DNA of 64,000 nt from NCBI RefSeq assembly GCF_009208555.1, contig NZ_WFLI01000016.1:62001-126000 (forward strand), given 5' to 3'. This DNA is from Janthinobacterium violaceinigrum (GTDB lineage Bacteria > Pseudomonadota > Gammaproteobacteria > Burkholderiales > Burkholderiaceae_D). The position numbers and the translations under genes are program-made. Positions 19,513 through 33,302 of this stretch are shown here, in pieces. Positions within the stretch are counted from its first letter, which is position 1, and every line of letters begins with the position of its first letter. A model generated the notes under the pieces. The model worked only from the letters and a program-made list of their open reading frames with translations, was not told the DNA's origin and ran no database searches.

Positions 19513-20148
19513 ATGACTTGGTGGAATGGGATTTCTTTTGCGGCCGATATGTCCGTGATGGGGCCGGCTGGCGTGGCGATTGCCCTGTGGCTGCTCGTCT
19601 CGCGCCAGTGGCGCCTGGTGCTCAGCTGGAGCCTGTGGTACGGCGGCGGCCTGGCCCTCGTGGTGCTGTCGAAGCTGGCCTTCATGAGCTGGGGCGTGGG
19701 CAGCAGCGCGCTCGATTTTACGGGCTTCAGCGGCCACGCCATGCGGGCCGGCGCCGTGTTTCCCGTGCTGATGTACGTGTTGCTGCAGCGGGCCCCGCCG
19801 CGCTGGCACCATGCCGGCGTGCTCGTGGGCGTGGCGTTTGCCGTGCTGGTGGCCATTTCGCGCGTGGTCGTGCATGCGCACAGCGTGTCGGAAGCCGTCA
19901 GCGGCTGCGTGCTGGGCCTGGCGCTGGCGCTGGGCTTCATGTGGAACGCCCGTGGCGCCGTGAATTTTGCCGTCAGCCATGCGCTGGCCCTGGCCAGCCT
20001 GGTGCTGATGGTGGCGCTGAGCTTCAAGGCCGAGCCCATGCCGACCGAGCAGTGGCTGCAAAAACTGGCCATGGTGCTGTCCGGCCATGAACGGGTTTTT
20101 TCCCGTGACGACTGGAAACTGGCGCAGGATGGCCGCCCAGCCCGTTAA
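19513..20148 (+). CDS. PAP2-family membrane phosphatase
   Basis: A 211-residue membrane protein with about five or six hydrophobic helices. Two of the three PAP2 signatures are seen: SGHAMRAG (for the PSGH motif) and SRVVVHAHSVSE (for SR-x5-H-x3-D, with glutamate in place of the final aspartate). The first KxxxxxxRP motif is not evident. Such enzymes remove phosphate from lipid phosphates such as undecaprenyl pyrophosphate or phosphatidic acid. ATG at 19513 is chosen over an upstream GTG at 19480; neither has a strong ribosome binding site. Confidence 0.7.
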   Translation: MTWWNGISFAADMSVMGPAGVAIALWLLVSRQWRLVLSWSLWYGGGLALVVLSKLAFMSWGVGSSALDFTGFSGHAMRAGAVFPVLMYVLLQRAPPRWHHAGVLVGVAFAVLVAISRVVVHAHSVSEAVSGCVLGLALALGFMWNARGAVNFAVSHALALASLVLMVALSFKAEPMPTEQWLQKLAMVLSGHERVFSRDDWKLAQDGRPAR

Positions 20149-20348
20149 GATGCTGCTGTCCGGCACTCGATGCTGCTGTTTTTTGGCCAGAAAAGCATCA
20201 GGAAATGGTATGATGAACCACTCTCTGCGGTGAGTGGCCAGGCCGCCGCCGCAATGGTGATCATGGCGCCCCTGGCGGCCATGAACTGAATATGAACCGG
20301 GTTCACCCATAAAACAACCGCCAGCATAGGCCAGGAACTCTAAAACAC
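20149..20348. other. Intergenic region upstream of smc
   Basis: No convincing gene is seen. GGCCGCC near 20240 and GGCGGCC near 20273 could pair around a long loop, and the region presumably carries the smc promoter, but no good -35/-10 pair was found. No tRNA-like cloverleaf is present. Confidence 0.4.
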
Positions 20349-23300
20349 GTGCGTCTCTCTTCCATCAAGTTGTCGGGATTTAAGTCTTTCGTCGATCCCA
20401 CCAATTTCCAGGTGCCAGGCCAGCTCGTGGGCGTGGTCGGGCCGAATGGCTGCGGCAAGTCGAACATCATCGACGCCGTGCGCTGGGTGCTGGGCGAATC
20501 GAAAGCGTCGGAATTGCGCGGCGAGTCCATGCAGGACGTCATTTTCAACGGCTCCACGCACCGCAAGCCTGCCGGCCGCGCTTCCGTGGAACTGGTGTTC
20601 GACAATAACGATGGCAAGGCGTCCGGCCAGTGGGGCCAGTATGCCGAGATCGCCGTCAAGCGCACGCTGACGCGCGACGGCACCTCCACCTACTACATCA
20701 ACGGCCAGCCCGTGCGCCGGCGCGACATCCAGGACATCTTCCTCGGCACGGGCCTGGGCCCGCGCGCCTACGCCATCATCGGACAGGGCATGATTTCGCG
20801 CATCATCGAATCGCGCCCCGAGGAATTGCGCGTCTTCCTGGAAGAGGCGGCGGGCGTGTCGAAGTACAAGGAACGCCGCCGCGAGACGGAAAACCGCTTG
20901 CAGGACACGCGCGAAAACCTGCTGCGCGTGGAAGATATCCTGCGCGAACTCAATGCCAACCTGGAAAAGCTGGAAGCGCAGGCGGCCGTCGCCACCCGTT
21001 TCCACGCCTTGCAGGCGGACCAGGAAGAAAAACAGAAACTGTTGTGGCTGCTGCGCAAGAACGAGGCGCAAAACGAGCAGACGCGCTATTTCCGCGAAGT
21101 GGAACAGGCGCAGACGGACCTGGAAGAACAGACGGCCAAGCTGCGCAACGTGGAACTGACTCTGGAACAGATGCGCCAGGCGCACTTTGCCGTGGGCGAC
21201 CGCCTGCATACGGCGCAAGGCCATCTGTACCAGACGAATGCGGAAATCGGCAGCCTGGAAGCGCAGATCAAGTTCGTCATCGAATCGCGCGCGCGCCTGC
21301 AGGCGCAGCTGGCCACCCTGACGGCCCAGCGCGACCAGTGGAGCAGCCAGGGCGTCGAGTACCAGGAACAGATCGAAGAGGCGGAATTCCACCTCGAAGA
21401 GCTGGCCGCCAAGGTGGAACAGTCGCAAATGATGGCCGAGCAGAAGGGCGAGCAATTGCCCGAGCTGGACGCCGCCTGGCGCGCCGCGCAAAACAAGAGC
21501 ACGGAATCGCGCGCGCGGATTATGCAGGCCCAGCAGCAGCTGGAACTGGAATCGGCGCACCAGCGCAACGCTTCGAACATCCTGGCCAGCCTGTTGACGC
21601 GCCGCGAGCGCCTGCAGCAGGAAAAGAACAGCCTGAGCCTGCCCGACAGCAGCCACCTGGAAAACCTGAAGCTCCAATTGGAAGAAAAGCAGCAAACCCT
21701 GGAAGAGCAGGGTTTCTACCTGGAAGAAGCGCTGGAACAGCAGCCCAAGCTGGAGCAGGAGCGGGCCGAGGCGCAGGCGCAAGTCAATGCCGAAACGGCC
21801 GTCAATGCCCAGCTGGAAGCACGTCTTTCCGCTTTGAAACAATTGCAGGAACGGGTGCAGACCCAGGGCAAGGTTCAGCCGTGGCTGAAAAAGCACGAGC
21901 TCGACACCTTGCCGCGCCTGTGGCAAAAACTGCAGATCGAAGCGGGCTGGGAAGCGGCCATGGAATCGATCCTGCGCGAGCGCACGTCGGCCCTGCAACT
22001 GTCGAACATCGACTGGGCCAAGGCTTTCTTTGCCGATGCGCCGCCCGCCAAGCTGGCCCTGTACGCGCCATCGACCGTGGCGCCGCTGCCCCTGCCGGAA
22101 GTGGCGGGCCTGAAACCGTTCTTGAACTTGCTGAAACTCAACGATCCGGGCTTGCGCGGCTTGCTGCAGGATTGGCTGTACAACGCCTACGCCGTGGAAG
22201 ACGCGGCCGAAGCGCTGGCCGAGCGGACGAAATTGCCGCCGGGCGGCTATTTCGTTACGCGGGCCGGTCACGTGGTCACGGCCACCAGCGTGCGCTTCTA
22301 TGCGGCCGACTCGGAGCAGGAAGGCATGCTGGGCCGCCAGCAGGAAATCGACAACATCGGCAAGCAGTTGCGCGCCCAGCAATTGCTGGCCGAAGAGGCG
22401 CGCGCCCGTTCCGTGCGGGCCGACGCGGCCGTGGGTACCTTGACGCGCAACTTGTCCGACTTGCGCCTGCGCATACAGCAGCTGACGTCGTCCGTGCATA
22501 CCTTGCAGCTGGACGTGGTGAAACTGTCGGAAGTGGAAGCGCGCTTCAACCAGCGCAGCACGCAGATCGGCGCCGACCTGGCGGAAATTGCCGCGCAGGA
22601 AGCGGAGCAGATGCAGACCAAGCTGGAATCGGAAGAAAAATTCGAACAGCTGGACATGGAGCTGGGCAACTTGCAGGAAGCGCACGAAGACGGCCATACG
22701 GACTTCCTGCAGAAGGAACAGCGCCTGGCCGAAGCGCGCGAAGCCTTGCGCGACCTGGAGCGGGCTGCCAAGGATACGGAATACGCGGAAAAAGCCCACA
22801 GGGCGAAGATCGAGGAATTGCGCCGCAACATCGCCACGGCCAGTACGCAGGCCCAGCAGGTGACGGCCAGCCTGCAGGCGGGCGAGCTGGAACTGGCGAA
22901 CCTGGAAAGCGGCGCGGCCGCCGACGGCTTGCAGGACTTGCTCGAGCGCCGCACCACGCAGGAGCGGGCGCTGGCGGACGCGCGCCATGAACTGGACCAG
23001 ATCACGCAGCAGCTGCGCCTGTCCGAAGATGCGCGCACGCAGTCGGAACGCAGCCTGCAGCCGCAGCGCGACAAGATCATGGAAATGCAGCTCAAGGAAC
23101 AGGCCGCGCGCCTGAACCAGGAGCAATTCGCCCAGCAACTGCTGGAATCGGGCGCCGATGAAGCGGCCCTGACGGAAAAGCTGCATCCGGACATGCGTCC
23201 ATCGTATCTGCAGGGCGAAGTGACGCGGCTGACGAACGCCATCACGTCGCTGGGCGCCGTCAACCTGGCCGCGCTGGACGAACTGGCGCAGGCTTCCGAG

Positions 23301-23872
23301 CGCAAGAATTTCCTCGACGCGCAGAATGCCGACCTGACGGAAGCGATCAACACCCTGGAAGACGCGATCCACAAGATCGACAAGGAAACGCGCGACTTGC
23401 TGCAAGACACGTTCGACAAGGTCAACCACCACTTTTCCGAGCTGTTCCCGATTTTGTTCGGCGGCGGCCAGGCCAGGCTGACCATGACGGGCGACGAGAT
23501 TCTCGATTCCGGTGTACAAGTCATGGCGCAGCCTCCCGGCAAGAAAAATGCCACCATCCACCTGTTATCGGGTGGAGAGAAGGCGCTGACCGCGACCGCA
23601 TTGGTGTTTTCCATGTTCCGCCTGAATCCGGCGCCGTTCTGCCTGCTCGACGAAGTCGATGCACCGCTGGACGATTCGAACACGGAACGCTTCTGCCGCA
23701 TGGTCAAGCGCATGTCCGACCAGACCCAATTCCTTTTCATTTCGCATAACAAGATTGCGATGGAAATGGCCCATCAATTGATCGGTGTGACGATGCAGGA
23801 GCAGGGCGTATCGCGCATCGTGGCGGTGGACATGGAGTCCGCCGCAAATTTTGCTACCGAGGCACAAGCAGC

Positions 23873-23876
<4 letters not shown>
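20349..23876 (+). CDS. smc: Chromosome segregation ATPase SMC
   Basis: A 1175-residue structural-maintenance-of-chromosomes protein that organises and segregates the nucleoid with ScpA/ScpB. The N-terminal Walker A GPNGCGKSN is at about residues 32-40, long coiled coils flank a hinge region (about 510-640), and the C-terminal head carries the signature LSGGEKALTA and Walker B FCLLDEVDAPLDD. GTG at 20349 is the start, because the conserved MRLSSIKLSGFKSF begins there. It overlaps the zipA start by four bases (ATGA), so the two are translationally coupled. Confidence 0.97.
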
Positions 23877-27411
<3,535 letters not shown>

Positions 27412-27436
27412 TCATTCGAAATATTACAGAAGACCC

Positions 27437-28330
27437 ATGAAAAAAATCAGAAAAGCAGTCTTTCCCGTCGCCGGCCTGGGCAGCCGTTTCTTGCCTGCGA
27501 CCAAGGCGCAACCGAAGGAAATGTTGCCCATCGTCGATAAGCCGCTGATCCAGTATGCCGTGGAAGAAGCGGTGGCAGCCGGTATCACGGAAATGATCTT
27601 CATCACGGGGCGCAACAAGCGCGCCATCGAAGACCATTTCGATACGGCGTATGAGCTGGAGTCGGAACTGGAAGCGGCCGGCAAGCGCCAGTTGCTCGAC
27701 ATGGTGCAAAACGTCATTCCCAAGCATATCAATTGCATATACATCCGCCAGTCGGCACCGCTGGGCCTGGGACATGCCGTGCTGTGCGCCCGTCCCGTGA
27801 TCGGCGACGAGCCGTTTGCCGTCTTGCTGGCCGACGATTTCATGGATGTGGAAGAGGGCGTGCGCCCTGTGCTGGCGCAGATGACCGATGTCTTCCAGTA
27901 TGAAAATTGCTCGCTGCTGGCCGTGCAGGACGTGCCGCGCGCGGAAACCAAACAGTACGGTATTGTGTCGGCAAAGAATTATCAACCGGACCTGGAACTG
28001 GTCTCGGCCATCGTGGAAAAACCGGCACCCGAAGAGGCGCCATCGACCCTGGCCGTGGTGGGACGCTATGTGCTGACCAGCCGCATCTTCGGCCACCTGG
28101 AAAACCTGGGCACGGGCGCGGGTGGCGAAATCCAGTTGACGGACGGCATTGCCGCCCTGATGCGCGAAGAGCGCGTGCTGGCCTACCGCTACCAGGGGCA
28201 GCGTTATGATTGCGGCTCCAAGCTGGGTTATCTGAAGGCAACCACGGCGATGGGCATGAAGCATGCGGAAACGGGCGCTGCCTTCCGTACTTATCTGCAA
28301 GAACTGCAATCGACACTGGACGCAAAATGA
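27437..28330 (+). CDS. galU: UTP-glucose-1-phosphate uridylyltransferase
   Basis: A 297-residue nucleotidyltransferase that makes UDP-glucose for polysaccharides and envelope sugars. The N-terminal nucleotide-binding motif [20 protein letters not shown] and the internal ADDFMDVE and [11 protein letters not shown] segments are typical. Its TGA overlaps the ATG of def (ATGA), so the two are probably translated in series. Confidence 0.95.
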   Translation: MKKIRKAVFPVAGLGSRFLPATKAQPKEMLPIVDKPLIQYAVEEAVAAGITEMIFITGRNKRAIEDHFDTAYELESELEAAGKRQLLDMVQNVIPKHINCIYIRQSAPLGLGHAVLCARPVIGDEPFAVLLADDFMDVEEGVRPVLAQMTDVFQYENCSLLAVQDVPRAETKQYGIVSAKNYQPDLELVSAIVEKPAPEEAPSTLAVVGRYVLTSRIFGHLENLGTGAGGEIQLTDGIAALMREERVLAYRYQGQRYDCGSKLGYLKATTAMGMKHAETGAAFRTYLQELQSTLDAK

Positions 28331-28863
28331 CGGTACGCGAGATTCTGAAGATGGGCGATCCGCGCCTGCTGCGCATGGCCGAGCCCGTGCGTGACTTCGA
28401 TACGCCCGAATTGCACGCCTTGATCGCCGACATGTTCGACACCATGCATGCGGCCAATGGCGCGGGCCTGGCGGCGCCGCAGATCGGCGTCAACCTGCAG
28501 CTGGTGATCTACGGCTTCAAGCAGAATCTGCGCTACCCCGATGCGCCGCAAGTGCCGGAAACCGTGCTGATCAACCCTGTGCTGACGCCTTTGTCGGAGC
28601 GCAAGGAAGAGGGTTTCGAAGGTTGCCTGTCCGTGCCTGGCCTGCGCGGCAGCGTACCGCGCTGGAGCGAGCTGCACTATGAAGGCGTGGACCAGTTCGG
28701 CCAGCCCATCAGCCGCGACTGCGACGGCTTCCATGCCCGCGTGGTGCAGCATGAAGTGGACCACCTGCACGGCATTTTGTATCCGATGCGTATCGTTGAT
28801 TTTACGCAATTCGGTTACACGGAAGTGATGTTCCCTGATTTGGATCCCAACGACGACGATTGA
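28327..28863 (+). CDS. def: Peptide deformylase
   Basis: A 178-residue metalloprotease that removes the formyl group from new proteins. All three deformylase motifs are present: [18 protein letters not shown] and HEVDHL, the last two supplying the cysteine and histidines that bind the metal. It is not next to fmt, which is the more common neighbour, and may be one of two deformylases in the genome. The start is set by the galU overlap. Confidence 0.95.
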   Translation: MTVREILKMGDPRLLRMAEPVRDFDTPELHALIADMFDTMHAANGAGLAAPQIGVNLQLVIYGFKQNLRYPDAPQVPETVLINPVLTPLSERKEEGFEGCLSVPGLRGSVPRWSELHYEGVDQFGQPISRDCDGFHARVVQHEVDHLHGILYPMRIVDFTQFGYTEVMFPDLDPNDDD

Positions 28864-28876
28864 TTGCTGCGTCACC

Positions 28877-28905
28877 TGGGGTCTGACCCGGCGGGTCAGG
28901 CCCCA
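28877..28905. repeat. GGGGTCTGACCC-type hairpin
   Basis: TGGGG-T-CTGACCC at 28877-28889 pairs with GGGTCAG-G-CCCCA at 28893-28905 with one mismatch and a three-base loop. From memory, GGGGTCAGACCC-like hairpins occur repeatedly between genes in this group of bacteria; this is one copy, just after def. Confidence 0.55.
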
Positions 28906-28938
28906 AATGTTGCTGGCGATAGCAGTGAACGAGTACAA

Positions 28939-28976
28939 AAAAATGGCCGCGCAGCATCAGCTGGGCGGCCATTTTT
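28939..28976. terminator. Bidirectional terminator between def and ycgR-like gene
   Basis: AAAAATGGCCGC (28939-28950) pairs with GCGGCCATTTTT (28965-28976), a perfect 12-bp stem with a 14-base loop. A runs on one side and T runs on the other serve both convergent genes. Confidence 0.85.
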
Positions 28977-28992
28977 CATGCGTGAAGGGGCG

Positions 28993-29757
28993 CTAGCGCA
29001 CCTTGCGGCTGCTGCCCAGGTTATCGAGCAACATCTTCAACTCGTCCTGCATGGCATCCGTCAGGTTCAGGAAGCGGCAGCCGATCTGCACCTGCTCGCC
29101 CAGCAGGAAGGAGCGGAAGGTGCGCGACAGGCGGATTTCCAGGTCGGCGATCATGACCTTGTCCGGGCCCAGCTCCAGGCGCACGCGCGACAGCTTGCGC
29201 CCCACGTACAGGCCCACCGTGTCGCGCGGGTGGGCGCGCATGCCGATGCCGCCGGCCGAGAAATCGTACAGCTGCAATTCATACGGCCGGCCCTCGAGCA
29301 CGAAGGCGGCCAGGTAGTACACGCCCAGCGGTGTTTCCAGGCGCGCCGATTCGCGCCGCTCCAGCACCAGGCAATGACTGGGGAAGTTGGTCAGGTAGAC
29401 GTTGGGCCGCTCGGGATACGCTTCCCATTCGCCATTGATCGTAAATTGCAACTTGGCGTTTTGCACCCACGACACAAACGTGGCGCCCCCTTCGGGCAGG
29501 GTGGCGCCTTCATTGAGTTCCAGCACGAATTGCGGCAAGTCGTCATCGACGGACAGGATGCGCGCCATGATGACGTCTTCGCCGCCCGTGGGGTAGATGG
29601 AAATGGCGTCGCCGTTATCAGCCAGGCTGCACAGGGTTTCGCCGATATCCCACGGGTCGCTCATATGGTGCGGCTTGGTGCCGGGTGCCATCGGCTCGGC
29701 CACGTCGGCCAGGCTGGGCGCGCCCTTGCGCAGGGGATTGGGGATGGGATCGTTCAC
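28993..29757 (-). CDS. YcgR-like PilZ-domain flagellar brake protein
   Basis: A 254-residue protein with an N-terminal YcgR-type domain (about 35-130, GETLCSLADNGDAISIYPTGG) and a C-terminal PilZ domain (about 135-245). The c-di-GMP contacts are visible: RRESAR (RxxxR) and DFSAGGIGMR (D/NxSxxG). In enterobacteria YcgR binds c-di-GMP and slows flagellar rotation. Motility by this route is plausible given the chemotaxis genes elsewhere in the window. The minus-strand ATG has no strong ribosome binding site in the part seen. Confidence 0.8.
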   Translation of the reverse strand: MNDPIPNPLRKGAPSLADVAEPMAPGTKPHHMSDPWDIGETLCSLADNGDAISIYPTGGEDVIMARILSVDDDLPQFVLELNEGATLPEGGATFVSWVQNAKLQFTINGEWEAYPERPNVYLTNFPSHCLVLERRESARLETPLGVYYLAAFVLEGRPYELQLYDFSAGGIGMRAHPRDTVGLYVGRKLSRVRLELGPDKVMIADLEIRLSRTFRSFLLGEQVQIGCRFLNLTDAMQDELKMLLDNLGSSRKVR

Positions 29758-29909
29758 GACAGCGTATCTCTTTTGTTCTAATGGGGAATAGTGTATAGGT
29801 TTAAGGCAATATTTACTAAGTAAATCACAAGAATTGATTTTATATCACTATATTCCTGTTGCTTATATAGCCTGGCATGCCACGCGGCATGCCACCTTGA
29901 TGCCGTCGC
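29758..29909. other. AT-rich intergenic region with inverted repeats
   Basis: This holds ATTTACT/AGTAAAT (29811-29825, one-base spacer) and a 9-bp hairpin TGGCATGCC/GGCATGCCA (29873-29894). It lies upstream of the ycgR-like gene and downstream of the pseudouridine synthase. The first repeat may be a regulator site; the second may be the end signal of the synthase transcript, though no T run follows. Confidence 0.4.
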
Positions 29910-30659
29910 TTAAAACTGTTCGTCCGCGCTCAGGTAGCGCCACTGGCCCGTCGGCAAGTCGCCCAGCTTGACCTTGCCGATGCGCACGCGTTTGAGCCCC
30001 AGCACTTTCAGGCCTACGGCTTCGCACATGCGGCGGATCTGGCGTTTCTTGCCTTCGCGCAGGGTAAAGCTCAGCTGGTCCTCATTTTGCCAGCGCACCT
30101 TGGCCGGCAGCAGCGGCTTGCCGTCGAGCCACAGGCCATGGTTGAGCTTTTTCAGCTCGCTGTCGGGCAGGGTGCCGCCCTTGGTGTAGCTGACGCGCAC
30201 CAGGTATTCCTTGTCGATATCGGTATCGTGGCCGATCAGCTGCTTGGCCACGCGCCCATCCTGCGTCAGGACCAGCAAGCCCACGGAATCGATGTCCAGG
30301 CGGCCGGCGGCCACCAGGCTGCGCAGCTGCGTGGGGTGGAACTGTTCCGGGCTGCGGTCTTCCGCCCAGCGGTTTTCCGCCTTGATCAGGGCCACGGCAG
30401 GCGTGTAGCCGTCTTCGGCCTGGCCGCTGACGTAGCCGACGGGTTTGTTGATCAGCACGGTGACGCGCTTCGATTGTTCGGCCGCCGCCTGGCGTTCCAC
30501 GGTGACGCGCTGGCTCGGGTAGACTTTGCTGCCCAGCTCGGACACCACCTTGCCATCTACGCGGACCCAGCCGCGCGCGATCCATTCGTCGGCTTCGCGG
30601 CGCGAGCACAGGCCCAGTTCGGACATGCGTTTGGACAAGCGTAATAATTCTTCGGTCAT
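29910..30659 (-). CDS. 23S rRNA pseudouridine synthase, RluF/RsuA type
   Basis: A 249-residue enzyme with an N-terminal S4 RNA-binding domain (RLSKRMSELGLCSRREADEWI) and an RsuA/RluB/RluE/RluF catalytic domain with the active-site aspartate in GRLDIDSVGLLVL. The C-terminal REGKKRQIRRMCEAVGLKV and LKRVRIGKVKLG segments look most like RluF. It isomerises a uridine in rRNA. Which site it modifies cannot be settled from sequence alone. Confidence 0.85.
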   Translation of the reverse strand: MTEELLRLSKRMSELGLCSRREADEWIARGWVRVDGKVVSELGSKVYPSQRVTVERQAAAEQSKRVTVLINKPVGYVSGQAEDGYTPAVALIKAENRWAEDRSPEQFHPTQLRSLVAAGRLDIDSVGLLVLTQDGRVAKQLIGHDTDIDKEYLVRVSYTKGGTLPDSELKKLNHGLWLDGKPLLPAKVRWQNEDQLSFTLREGKKRQIRRMCEAVGLKVLGLKRVRIGKVKLGDLPTGQWRYLSADEQF

Positions 30660-30700
30660 GTTGTTTCAGTTTCAGTAAGGGTAGGCGCTGCGCGGAAAGC

Positions 30701-33268
30701 TTACACTTTCAGCGCATCGAGTAAATCGGTTTCCAGCAATATCTGGTTGCGGGCATTGTTGAGCGCGGGACCGTCGACGAGGAACACGTCTTCGACCCGC
30801 TCGCCCAGGGTCATGATCTTGGCCGTGTGCAGGTTGATGCGGTATTTGGTCAGCACATTGGCGATCGCATACAGCAGGCCCGTGCGGTCGTTGGCGGCCA
30901 CCGACAGCAGGTAGTACTGGCCTTTTTCGTCGGGCCGCAAGTCCACCGTCGGCTGGAAGGGGAAGGTGCGCGACAGGCGCGACAGCCGCCCCTTGCCCGG
31001 CGGCGGCAGCGGCGTTTGCGACTGCAGCAGCTCGCCCAGCTCATGCTCGATCAGGCTGATGATGTCGCGGTAGCTCTTGGCGAAGTTCTGCTCCGTGACG
31101 AGGAAGGTGTCGAGCGCATAGCCGTTCTTGGTCGTGTGGATCTTCGCGTCGAGGATGCTGAAGTTCTTGCGGTCGAAATAGCTGCAGATGCGCGCGAACA
31201 GGTCGGGCTGGTCGGGAATGTACACGGCCACCTGCAAGCCTTCGCCGATGGGCGCCAGCCGGCATTTTACCACCGGCAACTTGCTGTCGAGCTTGTCATA
31301 CAGCGAGCGCGTCTGCCAGGCGATGTCGGAGGCGTCGTGGCGCAGGAAATACGCCACGTCCAGCTGCTGCCACAGCTTCAGGTGGGCGTCCGGCGGCAAG
31401 CCGTACAGGCGCAGGGTGGCCAGCGCTTCCTGCTGGCGGTTCTTCAGCTCGCGGTCGGCCGTGTGCGGCTCGCCGCCCAGCACGCGCAGGGTGATCTTGT
31501 ACAGGTCTTCCAGCAGCTTGCCCTTCCAGGCATTCCACACCTTCGGGCTGGTGCCGCGGATGTCGGCCACCGTCAGCAGGTACAGGCCCGTCAGGTGGCG
31601 TTCGTCCTTGACCACTTTCGCGAACGCGGCGATGACGTCCGGATCGGACAGGTCCTGCTTTTGCGCCACTTGCGACATGGTCAGGTGATTTTCCACCAGG
31701 AAAGCCACCAGTTCCGTGTCCTCGGCAGACAAGCCGTGGTCCTGGCAGAACTGGGTGGCGTCGGCCACGCCCAGCTTGGAATGGTCGCCGCCGCGGCCCT
31801 TGGCGATGTCGTGGAACAGGGCTGCCACGTACAGCAGCCACGATTGCGAGAAATCGGCCATCAGCTGGCTGCAGAACGGGTATTCGTGCGCGTGTTCGCT
31901 CATGGTGAAGCGGCGCATATTGCGCACCACCATCAAAATATGCTGGTCGACCGTGTACACGTGGAACAGGTCGTGCTGCATCTGGCCCACGATGCGGCGG
32001 AAGTTCGGCAGGTAGCGCCCCAGGATGCTCATCTCGTTCATGCGCCGCAGCGCGTGGATGATGCCGACCGGGGCTTGCATGATGCGCAGGAAGAGGGCGC
32101 GGTTGACGGGGTCCTGGCGGAAGGCGGCGTCGATCTTGAAGCGCGCGTGCCACAGGGCACGCGTGGCGCGCGAGGTCATGCCCTTCAGGGCGGGGCGTTC
32201 CGTCATCAGCACGAAGACTTCCAGCATGGCCGATGGGTATTGCTCGAACGTATCGTCGGCGCTGATATCGATCAGGCTGTTGACTTCATTGAAGCGTGCG
32301 TTGATGGGCAGGGCCACGTCGTCCTGCGGAAACAGGCGCGCTTCGATGTTTTGCAGCAGAATGGTGTTGAGCTGGGTTACCGTCTTGGCGGCCCAGTAAT
32401 AGCGCTGCATGAGGAATTCGCTGGCGCGGCGCATGTGCGGCCCGCTGCCCGTGGCCTGCAAGCCCAGCGATTCGGCGATGGCCGTCTGCACGTCGAACAC
32501 GAGGCGGTCTTCGCGCCGGCCCGCATGCAGGTGCAGGCGCACGCGGATATCCTTGAAGGCGCGCTCCTTTTCCATCAGCTGGCGCGCTTCCGTCAGGGTG
32601 ATCAGGCCGCCCGTGGCCAGGGTGCGCCAGGAATTGGCCAGGCCGGCCGCCTTGGCCACCCACAGGATGACCTGCAGGTCGCGCAAGCCGCCCGGGCTTT
32701 CCTTGCAATTCGGTTCCAGGCTGAAGGCCGTGTCTTCGTACTTGGCGTGGCGCTGGCGCATTTCCGCCGTTTTTGCCTGGAAGAATGCCTGCGGGTCCAT
32801 GGCCGCGTCATAGCGCTGCTGCAGTTGCGCGAACAGCTCGGCATTGCCGCACACGAGGCGCGCTTCGAGCAAGCTCGTTTGCACGGTGATGTCGGCCTTC
32901 GATTCGACCAGGCACTCGTCCACCGTGCGGATGCTGTGGCCAATTTCCAGGCCCAGGTCCCACAGCAGCTGCACCAGTTCCTCGAGTTTTTCCTGCGTGG
33001 CCGCATCGGGCGCCTGCTGCAGCAGGATCAGCAGGTCGACATCGGAATAGGGAAACAGTTCGCCGCGGCCATAGCCGCCCACGCCCACGAGGGCCGTGCC
33101 GGGCGGCAAACCTGCCTCCTGCCACGCGCGCGCCAGCACGCCGTCGACGCTGTGGCGCAGGCTGCGCAACAGTTTTTCAGGCTTGCCGTCGGCCTGGAAG
33201 GCCCCGATGACGACCTGGCGGTCGGCTTTCAGTTGCTGTTTCAGCTGTTCCCGAACTTGCTTTTTCAT
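30701..33268 (-). CDS. glnD: PII uridylyltransferase / uridylyl-removing enzyme
   Basis: An 855-residue bifunctional enzyme that adds UMP to PII when glutamine is low and removes it when glutamine is high. The nucleotidyltransferase site is GVGGYGRGELFPYSDVDLLI, followed by a central HD domain (LFHDIAKGRGGDHS) and two C-terminal ACT domains (about 700-855) that sense glutamine. The map gene lies 34 bp upstream on the same strand. E. coli GlnD is of similar length (890). Confidence 0.96.
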   Translation of the reverse strand: MKKQVREQLKQQLKADRQVVIGAFQADGKPEKLLRSLRHSVDGVLARAWQEAGLPPGTALVGVGGYGRGELFPYSDVDLLILLQQAPDAATQEKLEELVQLLWDLGLEIGHSIRTVDECLVESKADITVQTSLLEARLVCGNAELFAQLQQRYDAAMDPQAFFQAKTAEMRQRHAKYEDTAFSLEPNCKESPGGLRDLQVILWVAKAAGLANSWRTLATGGLITLTEARQLMEKERAFKDIRVRLHLHAGRREDRLVFDVQTAIAESLGLQATGSGPHMRRASEFLMQRYYWAAKTVTQLNTILLQNIEARLFPQDDVALPINARFNEVNSLIDISADDTFEQYPSAMLEVFVLMTERPALKGMTSRATRALWHARFKIDAAFRQDPVNRALFLRIMQAPVGIIHALRRMNEMSILGRYLPNFRRIVGQMQHDLFHVYTVDQHILMVVRNMRRFTMSEHAHEYPFCSQLMADFSQSWLLYVAALFHDIAKGRGGDHSKLGVADATQFCQDHGLSAEDTELVAFLVENHLTMSQVAQKQDLSDPDVIAAFAKVVKDERHLTGLYLLTVADIRGTSPKVWNAWKGKLLEDLYKITLRVLGGEPHTADRELKNRQQEALATLRLYGLPPDAHLKLWQQLDVAYFLRHDASDIAWQTRSLYDKLDSKLPVVKCRLAPIGEGLQVAVYIPDQPDLFARICSYFDRKNFSILDAKIHTTKNGYALDTFLVTEQNFAKSYRDIISLIEHELGELLQSQTPLPPPGKGRLSRLSRTFPFQPTVDLRPDEKGQYYLLSVAANDRTGLLYAIANVLTKYRINLHTAKIMTLGERVEDVFLVDGPALNNARNQILLETDLLDALKV

Positions 33269-33302
33269 CTGGGCCCTGGGTGGCGGTGCGTGCGGTGGAG
33301 TA

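Noticed and set aside
20149..20348. Possible tRNA or small RNA ahead of smc because of GGGTTCACCC
   Set aside because: No cloverleaf can be drawn and no anticodon arm or CCA-type end is present.
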